Of a stretch of DNA of 23,024 nt, positions 11,558 through 20,900 are shown in pieces. Source of the stretch: Pigoraptor vietnamica (Eukaryota > Opisthokonta > Filasterea); NCBI GenBank assembly GCA_943704525.1, contig CALSCQ010001895.1, positions 1 to 23,024 of the forward strand, written 5' to 3'. The translations under genes and the position numbers were made by a program. The notes beneath the pieces were generated by a model. The model saw only the letters and a program-made list of their open reading frames with translations, made no database searches and had not been told where the DNA came from. Every line of letters starts with the position of its first letter. Within the stretch, counting starts at the first letter, position 1.

Positions 11558-14500
11558 TCACACTTCGGACGTTCGTGCGCCGGCGATGTTAATCGCATCG
11601 GGGTTGGAGGGCACCACGAACCCGCCGCTAATATCATCGGTGGCCACGTGGCGCTGCCACCCGCGGTACCCGACGACGCCGAGAATGGCGATCAATGCAG
11701 CGACACCGCACGACACGAGCACTGCGATGAGTATCACGTTGCTGTCGGACGACGACCCCTGTGGCGCCGCTGCGGGCGCTGCGGGTTGCGGTGTGGGAAT
11801 GGACTGGATCGTCGTCGACGGCGGTGCGGTGGCTGTGGCGACCGTTGGCACGGATTCGCTCCCGGACGCAATCGGCGATGCGTTGCCCTGCGCATCTGTC
11901 GCCGTTGTTGCGGACGGCCCGTCGTCCACGGTGCTGCTCAATTCGGGACTCTCGACGGTGCCGGTGACTGAGCCTGCGTCGGACGAAGTCGCTGCGCTCG
12001 CACCAGAGGAGCGCGGGGTCGCACTCGTCACAGCGCCGTTGGAATGAGTGGATGGTGTGGTCCCCTGAGACGACGACGTCGCGCGTGTCACTGCTGATGC
12101 AGTTGTCGAGGAGGCCGCAGATGCAGTAGCATGCGGCGTTGAGCCGCGCGACGCCGAACCCGCTGCGCTTGCGCCCGCTGTATCGGCTCCGCTTGCGTCC
12201 GCCGTGTGCTGCGTGGCGGCAGCGGCGGTGTTGGACGACGCGACGCCAGTAGTTATCGCCCCCTGTCCGCCATCGGTTACGGGAGTATTCGGCGCGCTCG
12301 TAGTTGCATCGGGCGCGACTGTCTCTGCCGTGGACGAAACATCGACCGCACTGATGTCGATTGGGCCGGGGACGTTGGGGATGACACTCCCGCCCTGTCG
12401 CCCAGGGGGTACGCCTGTCGACTGGCGCCCCGCCGTCACGGCTGCGGGGCCGCTCTCTGTTGAAGCTGCCGTAGGTACACCTGTCGATTGGCGCGTCACC
12501 ACCGCGGGACCGCTCGCAGTAGACGCTGCCGCCGTTGCCGTTGCGCGCCTTGTCAAAGTCGCTTGCTCGTGTGTGGAGGCGGGATGCGCCGTGTCGCCTT
12601 TAGTGGACGTCAGTCCGCCAGGCCCAGTAGGAGCGGGTCCATGCGAGGACGGGGACGCGATCGTCGTTGTCGCCGCTGTGTTCGTGCGCTCGGAGGTTCG
12701 AACTCGCCCCTCTGAGGAAGCGCGCGCCGCATTGGAAGTGGTAGGCGCAGTGCGAGACGTGCGAACGGCGTCTTCGCCAGTCGATGCCGTCGCATGTGGC
12801 GTTCTCGCTCCATCGCCGCCGCTCGAAGACGCCCCGCGTGGCGCTGATGTTGAAGTAACGCTAACGGTCGCGCGTGTGGAACTGGCGGAAGGGCTTGCGG
12901 TTGTCTTGGCATCTTTCGAGCGCGTCGCGTCGGACGTCGACGTACGCGCCGGAACGGACGCGGGGGTGGTTGAAGGTGCGACATGCGGCGACGCAGTGGA
13001 CATCCCTGCCGTCCCGCTTTTCGTCGCATCGCGAGCCACTGTTGAAACTGCAGAGGCGGCACCCGGAGAGGTCGACCTTCCATGCCCGCTTGGTCGATCG
13101 GCACCCGTCGGTGCCACGGGCGTGCTCGTCGGTGCGTTCGTGTGGTCGTGAGGTGCGCCCGTAGTGCATGGCCCGTCCCCATGCGAATGTTGAGCGTGCG
13201 CGCTCGAGGACGAAGCGTCCGTTTCGCTCTCGCGTGGCCTTCCGCTGTGTGTCGGCGCCGTGGTGGGCGCTGTGTTGGTCGCCGTCGCTGTGGTCTCCGC
13301 TCTGCGCGATGTCTTCGAGTGATCAGAGGCCTCTGGCGTGCGAGACGACGGCAATGACGAGGTCCCTGCAGGCGCTACTACGGCAGTCGCGGTCGACGCG
13401 TGCTCGCGGACGGTGGCCGTTTCGGGGACAGCAGCAGTCGCTTGCGTTGACGTGACGCCGCCATGTTCCTGGGCGGTGGAATGTGCGACATGGGGCGACA
13501 CAGTGGACATGCCTGCCGTCCCGCCGTTCGTAGCGCCGCGAGCCACCGTCGAAACCGCGGAGGCAACGCCCGAAGAAGTCGATGTTCCCTGTGCGCTTGT
13601 GCGATCGGCACCCGTCGATGCCACGGCCGTGCTCGTCGGAACGTTCGTATGGTCGTGCGGTGCGCCCGTTGTGCACGGCCCGTTCCCATGCGAATGTTGA
13701 GCGTGCGCGCTCGAGGACGCGGCGTCCGTTTCGCTTCGTGTCGCCGCCGTTTTGGTCGCTGTCGTTGTGGGCTGTGGTGACCTTGGGCGATCGGAGGCCT
13801 CTGGCGTGTGGGACGACGGCCAGCCGGAAGTTCCTGCCGGTGCCACTACGACGGTCGTGGTCCAGTGCCCGCGGGCGGCGGTCGTTTCGGCGGCAGCGCT
13901 AGTCGCGTCCGTCGACGTCACACTGACGTGGTCCGATTTTGTTGCGGTGGATGTGCTGGTAAGCGGACGGACCGGGCTCGCTGACGAGGACGCGGATGTG
14001 CTCACTCGCTCTTGTGCCTTTGTCGTGAGGTTCGAAGGGACTGCAACGATTGAAGCGCTCGCCGATTGCGCCGCCGAGGATGTTGGCGCACGGGGCGTTG
14101 AGGATGATCGTGCGCTCGAGGACAGGCCGTGCGAAGTGGCCGGAATGCTCGTCGCTGTCGCGGAAGTGTGCGCTGCCGGGGCACTGGTCTTGGGTAGCAC
14201 GCCCTCCGTAACGACGATGCGGGTCCCGAACGACTGGTACAGGGATGTCGCGCGGGAGATCTCGATGTGCGTCGAGAACGCGAGGCCACCCGTGTGTCCT
14301 TGTGCGGCCCTTGTCTTGCCGCCCGTCGCTGTGGTTTTGCTGTCCTCTGTCGCCCGAGGAGACGAGACGGTAGCCATCGTCGTGTGTGTCGGTGCGGCCG
14401 TGTGCGTCGATGCGCGTGATGATGTCGCGACAGCATGCGCGTGGCCCAGTGTGCTCGTCGGCGATGCGCCGAGTTGTCGTGACGTCGCCGGCACGTCCCC

Positions 14501-16238
14501 TCGACCCGTGGAAGAAGGGCCCCGTTCCGAAGCACCCGAAGGCGTGTGCACGACATGGGCACTGGACTGTGCGTCAGACGGCCTGTTGTCCGCCGACGCA
14601 CGGCTGCTCACGTGAGCAGGCGTGGACGTCTTGTGGGCCTCTGCGCCGCCGTCCAGAGGTGTAGCACCCGGCGTCTTCGCGGGATGCGCGCTCGTGGTCC
14701 TCTTCTCTGTGCCCTTCGAGCCATGCGCGGACGTCGCGACGGGAGGGCGGGTCGAGGTTGCCGTTGCGTGGGGTGCGGCCGTATGCGCCCCACCGCCGCC
14801 GATGACAATCTCGGTGAAGAATGAGAAGCTACGGGTGACCGCTGTCGAAAGTGACACGAACACGCCGACGTGTGCGGGCGCCTCGGCCCTCGAAGTCGAA
14901 GTCGCTCGCGTCGTGGCATCAGCCGTCGCGCGCGCTTTCTTGCTTGTAGTGTGCGCGTCATCCCCTTCGCCGCCGCTTTCTTGCTCGTCGCCCTCGTCTG
15001 CCTGTGGCGCGGGCGTGTTGACGGAATGCCCTGCTGTCGTCACCGCGCGCACTTTCTTCGTCGTGGTCGGCGCCTCGTCCCCGCCCTCTTGCTGCGCCGG
15101 GGTGTTCACCGGACGCCCTCGTGCCGTTGTCGTCGCGCGCGGCGCATTTCCGTCGCCCTCGTCTGCCTGCGGCGCAGGCGTGTTGGCGGGATGCCTTGCA
15201 GTCGTCGCTGCGCGCACTTTGTTCGTCGTGGTCGGCGCCACGTCCCCGCCGTCGCCGTTGTCTTCTTGTTGCGCCGGTGTATTCACCGGACGCCCTCGCG
15301 CGGTTGTCGTCACGCGCGGCGCATTTCCGTCGCCGTCGCTGCCGGGGTTGTTCTGAGTGGTGGGCGTGTGCGCCGGCGCCTTTGCTCTGCTGGGAGCTCC
15401 CGCACCGCTGTCATCCTGAGCGTCGTCAGCCACGGGAACCGTCGGAGTGTCGTGCCCTGCACACGCAATACACGGCTCCGTGAGAGTGCGTCTCAAGTGG
15501 AAGGACATGACCCAGGCGACGCGCATTTCTCAACTGGGGCGCTAGTATGTTGCCCTGCTTCAAGAGATGGCAGCCACGTGACACCCACCAGAGTAGCACT
15601 TTGCCTTGCTGTTGGAGCCCGGCGGACCTAGCACCTGCGCGCCACGTGACGTGCAATAGGGCTTCCCTGCGCCGCACCCGACGCGACGGAAGACGACGCC
15701 TCCTTTGCACTGGTGCCACCCGAGGCAGTCGACGGCGCAGTAGTACTTGGAATCGATGCACGCAACTGCGCGGGAACAGGCACACAAAGTGAGTGCAAGT
15801 GCGGCTGAAGATGGATGTGCGCAGGCAAAACCCACAGCTGTAACGCCATGTCGTCTTGAACCGAAGCGAGCCGCTTGCGCCGGTCACCGTCACGGTCAAG
15901 GTGGGGCTTTGCGGGTCGCTGGCTCCCGCGCGCCACTCGGGATCCCATGCAGGCGCAGTGAACGTGACCGACGCATCAGCGAAGGTGGGCTCGTCGCAAG
16001 CAACAGAATGGCCGGCACCGTCGTCGATTTCGACGGAATGGGGCGAAATGGCGCCGAGACCGTCGTAGTGAAGGGAGATTTGCAGCCCCCCTTGCCAGTC
16101 CACGACTGTCGGCCCGGCCTGCGTGAATGATGACGGTGGGACGTCAGCGGACCCGCTGGGCGCCGCACGCGCTGAGCCCAGCGACCACAGCACCAGCGCG
16201 GCGACCATTACAGTGGGAAATGGATGGTCGCGCGCCAT
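11558..16238 (-). CDS. Large mucin-like type I membrane protein with Cys-rich head
   Basis: Minus-strand exons 16238-15836, 15765-15589 and 15456-11558, phases consistent, 1492 residues. Residues 1-25 are a signal peptide (VMVAALVLWSLGSARA, likely cut after ARA). Residues about 40-134 look beta-rich (LQISLHYDGLG, TLTVTVTGASGSLRFKTTW). Exon 2 encodes a module with spacing C-x6-C-x3-C-x5-C-x10-C-x6-C-x18-C; with one Cys in exon 1 this allows four disulfides. Its HQC-x2-G and C-x2-G spacing faintly recalls chitin-binding peritrophin modules. Residues about 195-1430 are Thr/Ser/Ala/Pro-rich, suited to dense O-glycosylation, with repeats. A membrane helix follows (ILIAVLVSCGVAALIAILGV, coded near 11665-11740), then a tail of about 35 residues ending GARTSEV. 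The ATG at 16236-16238 is chosen because the signal peptide starts there in a good context (CCAAAATGGCG). Family unknown; a cell-surface coat or adhesion role is inferred. Confidence 0.8.
12979..13925 (-). repeat. Two-copy tandem repeat of about 160 residues in the mucin-like stalk
   Basis: Copy one (in protein order) is coded at about 13925-13489 and copy two at about 13458-12979. Shared landmarks in order are VVAPAGTSxxPSSxTPEASD, a Ser/Ala block, AHAQHSHGxGPCTTGAPHDH, a PTSTxVAxTGAD segment and GTAGMSTxSPHVA. Copy two has a short insert relative to copy one (around 13235-13275). The copies differ in many residues, so the duplication is not recent. Confidence 0.85.
14990..15340 (-). repeat. 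Two-copy 57-59-residue repeat at the start of the stalk
   Basis: Copies lie at about 15340-15164 and 15165-14990. Each contains two related half-units, TTTARGRPVNTPAQQ and TTARHPANTPAPQADEG (TTAGHSVNTPAPQADEG in the second copy), separated by an acidic GD/DE spacer and VAPTTTNKVRA. A decayed third unit (DAHTTSKKARATADATTRA) follows. NTPA is not an N-glycosylation sequon because of the proline. Confidence 0.85.
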
Positions 16239-16787
16239 TTTGGTATTGCAAGTAATAATAGCTCGACATCTTTCATTGTTCTTGCGACAGTCGGTCCACT
16301 TCGGCAGTGCAGGGTCGCCCAGTGCACTCTCCCGTGCGTCTGCGTGTGAGTGTGAGTGTGCGAGTGACTCACCTTCCCACAGGGCAGATGTGGTTTGCAA
16401 AAGGGTGTGGCTTTCTTTGCGGTGCGAATGGCAGTGTCGGCGGACATGAAGGCCCGAATGTCTGCGGTTATTCGCCGCGCTCGTCTGTGGCCAACTCAAC
16501 CCGGTGACCCACCAGGGTGACCGCAATGTTGTCTGGACCACCTAGACAAGCATGACTCACCGGGCTGACTGATAACATCGTCAGTGCGTGAACATGGAGT
16601 TTGAGGTACTACAAAAACGACCGAAAAGGGGTCTTCCGCCCACAATCTGCGCCATGAATGCGCATGCCCGTGGACGGGGCGCGGACCCGCCGAAACGCCC
16701 CGCAGCGCCCAGCGGACAACCGAATCAAGCGACGGTGCGCGCGGGTTCGGCCAACTCCACTACCGGCGCACGCACATCCGTTCACGC
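16239..16787. promoter_or_regulatory. Upstream region shared by the mucin-like and UBR-HECT genes
   Basis: About 550 bases separate the divergent start codons. Visible elements: two direct GGTGACC boxes in 16500-16530, and an imperfect hairpin CTGACTGAT (16565-16573) / ATCGTCAG (16577-16584). The right-hand boundary depends on which ATG the UBR-HECT gene uses (16788 or 16926). No coding sequence with family support was found. A bidirectional promoter role is inferred from position only. Confidence 0.5.
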
Positions 16788-17881
16788 ATGGTATCACGCC
16801 AAACAACCCCGGGGTCGCCGCCTGTGTCCGACCGCTCCACGTCATCTACCAGCGGCCTGAGTTCTTCCCAAGCGAAAGGCACAGCGCCCACCGAAGGGCT
16901 GTCGCGCGAGGGCCATGGGATTAACATGGCACAGTCCCCTTCTGCGCCAAGCTCCGTCCCGCCTTCTCGTGCGTCTAGTGCCCATGCAAAGTCGCCTCAT
17001 GCTCCGGGCTTCTCGCACGCTGCTCCTACGCAAGCTTCACGCGGCAAACGGGTCGACGCGGGCGGGCCTGCCGTGTGCGTACTGTGCGCTGTTACTCGCT
17101 ATTCAGTTCGCGCGTTCTTTGTCCTCATCACACACATTGTTCATGGTCTTTCTTCAGATCTCGGAGCCGCCCCGTGTCGCTGCGAACGTCTGTCGCCTCC
17201 ACGCGTCCCCGCACGGCTCCCGTGGCGGCGCCCTTGTCTGCCTACGAGGTCGCTGCAGCAGGCGACGCCGCGACGCTAGGGAAGTTGTTGCCCGTGGACG
17301 GCGACGAGTGCGCGCGCGACTTTCTGGCAGCCCCCTCGAAGGTGTCCGCTACTGGGAATGTCCTTCACGCCGCTCGTAACGTCGACTGTCTGCGGGTGAT
17401 TCTCGCGAGCGCGGCGTTTCGTGCGCACGCGCAAGTGCTCGCGACGGAAAAGGACGCGAACGGCCTCACCCCTCTGGGCCGCGCGTTTCGCCTTGAGGAT
17501 CCGCAGTTTGCAGTGGCGATGGCGCGCGCTTACATGGACGGCGGATGGGCTGATGCGCGCGCCGTGGGTGAGGGTCTTGCGGACGCACTGCGGGAGGCCT
17601 CGTATCCGCCCACTGCCCCCGCGGTGACGGCCCCTCTCATGAGTTCGTCTGCATTCCGCCTGCACGGGGCTGCGAAGGCGACTCCGGAGGGCATCGTTCT
17701 CGTGAAGGGAGGAAAGAAGGCGGCGGGCGCGGCGAGCGTCGAGTGTCGCGTGGATGGCGGCATTGAGGTGGAGTTTACGGCGTATGTGCCCCCAGGCTTC
17801 GGAGGCAGCTTCGTCCTCTTGTTGGCAGAGAAGAACAGGTGGGATCACATGGAGTTTACGTGTGCGGCAACTGCAGTTGTC

Positions 17882-17920
<39 letters not shown>

Positions 17921-20900
17921 GCGCTATTGTATGCGTGCGTGCTAGTGTGTGCGTGCGTGCTAGTGTGTGTGTGTGCTAGTGTGTGTGTGTGGGCGTGTGC
18001 GTGAGTGCGTGTGCCTGCGTGCGGAGCGCGGTGTCCGTCGCGTTGCGTGCGAGTGTGTGTCGGTGTATGAAAGTTGAGTACGTCGTCAGTGAATGCAAAT
18101 TGCGTCGCGTGCCATGTCGCGTTTCTAATATCGATGCACATCATCTCCCAGTGTCTCCACATTGGAGAACGGCGGACTCCTGCACAAGCGGACGTTCCTG
18201 TCGTCCTTTCACAGCGAGTTCAAGACAGGGGTCGCCATCTTGTTCGCGTTCCCAGACAAAGACTCCGAGGGCTCGGTCAAGTGCTCCGTTCCCCGCTCCT
18301 CGACGGTGTACGCTCGTGGCGCGCTGAGACGCGACCAGCTTGACGGAAGCGGCCTTCAGAAGATTGCAGTTGTTGTGAAGGACTTTGGCTGCGAGTGGCG
18401 GGTGGCCGTGTTTGTGGGCGGACGCGGCGTGCTCCACACGAAACAGCGGCTGTCCAACTCCATTGGGCTGATGAGCGAGGACGGCGTCTCGATGGTCGCA
18501 TGTGCGGCGATAGCGAACGCCGATTCCGTTGGCGTTCTGGTGCGCGATGTGTCTATTATCGGTGGGTGTGCGGTCAAGGCTGTCTTGCCTCCCAACCGCT
18601 CACGCGCCCACGCACACGGGCACGCGCGCACGCACGGTGTAGATGTTGCCTCTCCAGCACTTAACGTGCAGACGTCCCGCCCATTCCGTATTGCAGGCAC
18701 TGGACAGAAGATGACCGAGTTCGTCAACCGTGACGGCCGCCGCATGTGGTCCTCGCAAGGCAGTTTGTCGTGCGGACACTCCACGTGCAACCCATCGCGG
18801 ACGTGCGCCGCTTGCCACACGGCGCGCATCACTCACGCGGACTCCCTTCGCTGGGCGCCGTCGGCCCTGCACGTTGCCATAGATAAGGCCCCAATAGCCT
18901 TCCTGTGCGCGGCGAAGAAGAGAGGGGCGTTCGCGTGTCCGCCGGAGGCAGGAGATGGCGCGTTGTCGCTCGAAGCACACCCGTCGGTGGCTGCTTTCAA
19001 GGAATCCGAGGCCCATCTCCAGCACCTGACGTACCTCACGCTCGTCCCCGCGCAGCTTATCGCGGACGTGCGTCGAAGTGTGGACGCCAGTGCTGCCCCG
19101 CCGTGGGAGGAGCGCGGCTATGCAGAGGCTCTACGGCGGTTGCACGGCGCTGCGTGCGAAGTCTCGCCCTCGACGCTTGTCCCGCTGGGCGCCTTGAGTG
19201 GCATCGGTGGACTGGAAGATTGCGTCACGTGTTGCTTGAGGGAGCGCGCCTCTGTCGCGACTGTGTTGGCGGTATGCGCAGACATCGCGGAATGCACCGT
19301 TCCGCTTGTGGCTGCGGCGGCAGCGCTGACCGGTGAGATGGCGGCCGCAGTCTGCATAAAGGCGTGGAAGTCGTACGTGAAAAGGCTCGGCAAGGCTGAA
19401 GGCGCGCGGGCGCTTATATCTTCGGGTGCCCTGAGGAGCGTCATCATGACGGCGTCGACCGAGGTGAAAGATCCCCACGGGCACGCCTCCACGCTCGTGT
19501 ACCTGCTCGCTGGATGCTTCGCAGACGACTGCACGCCCCTCGGCAACCTCATCGAGTCCTTCGTTGAAGCCAACTCGATGCTCGCCGCCGCAAACCTCGT
19601 GCTTGCGTGCACTGCAGCCGGTGTGCGGTTGCGGGTCGACCCTGGACAGTTGCCGACGCTGCCGGGAGGCGTGCGTGGCGATATTCTGCTGCGCCTCGCG
19701 TGGCCGGTGCTCCCCGCTTATTCTCACTTGCTGGGATGCTGCGGGCACTCGCCGGGCTCCGTGGCGACCGCCGTCCTCTTTTGCAATGCGTGCAGCGTGG
19801 CCGTGTGCAACGGCTGCAGGGTCGGCTGCCACGCATCGCACGATGTCGTCGTGCGCCCGTCGGATGCGCCTCGCGAGTGCAAGTGCGTGCGGCCGCGCGT
19901 TTTTGGCACGGGGACTCCGCCCGAGCCGCTGACGGAGGTGCGGACGCTCTTCCGATGCATGCTGGATGAGGACGTGCTTGCGAGGCTTCTGGGCGCACGT
20001 GACGACGACGGCCGTGTCCCCTTCCTTCGCGCGCTGTGCCTGGGGGATACGGGTTATGCAGACGTCTTGCGTATGTGCCTTAAGAAGGAGAGCGACTTTG
20101 ACGCGTACATGTTCGCGCGCGACGCCCTCGGCAACAACGCGCTCCACGTGGTCGCCGCGACCCGCGTGGCCGTCGCCACTGTGCTCGCAGCCCCGGCGCC
20201 ATGCCTGCGTCGCGCGATGGCGCAGCGTAATGCGTGCGGCCTCACGCCTTTGGACGTCCTCGCCCTCTCGCCCTCTCGTTGGAAATCGCCCCGTGCCTCG
20301 GTTGAGCCGTGGTGCGGCAAAGTCCTCGCAGACATGGTTGCGGCAACCTTGGGCACCGGCAACGATTCGCTCACGGACGCCGTACTCCTCTCTGTGTGCT
20401 GGTGCTCGGACGATGGCATGCTTGAGGCGATCGCACGCGCCGCACAACTGGCCAGTGCGACCATCGCTCGTGGCCGCCGGGAGGGGCTTGCGAGGTCTGC
20501 GGCTCGCGTGTATGCACCGTTCTTTCTCACGTGCTCGAAGGACCCGTCGAGAGTGCCAGGCAGTCCCATCCGGCGGCTCCTTGCGCTGGATTGCGTCGCG
20601 GCGGTGAACGAGCTCTCGCTTGCGGCGCGCGAGGCCCTTCGACTTGCCACGTGCCACCGCGGGCTCACGGCGGGCGGCGATAAGCGCAGCGATTTCATGC
20701 TGGCGTTGCTCACAGTGCCCCCTGGCACTCGCGCGGAGCACGCAGTCACGCCGGAGTCTCTGGCCGTCCCAATCGTCTCTGCAGACCCCCCGAATTGCCC
20801 CGGCGATTCGTCCGCGAGGGCCTACGCGAGAATCGTGCGCATCATGTGCGATCTCTGTGACAAGCTTGCGCACGGGTTGCCTGTATTTAGTAGTGCGTCG

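Noticed and set aside
11537-15631. Many long open frames on the plus strand opposite the mucin-like exon (up to about 315 codons)
   Set aside because: They are shadows of a GC-rich, repeat-rich exon. None has a domain, signal or splice logic, while the minus frame is open for 1300 codons and ends in a clear membrane helix.
16500-16530. Nuclear-receptor-type response element from two GGTGACC boxes
   Set aside because: Two short boxes are weak evidence and such receptors are mainly animal proteins; the lineage here is unknown.
16239-16541. Upstream in-frame ATG at 16541 for the mucin-like protein
   Set aside because: It would bury the signal peptide about 100 residues inside the protein. The ATG at 16238 directly precedes the signal peptide and has a better context.
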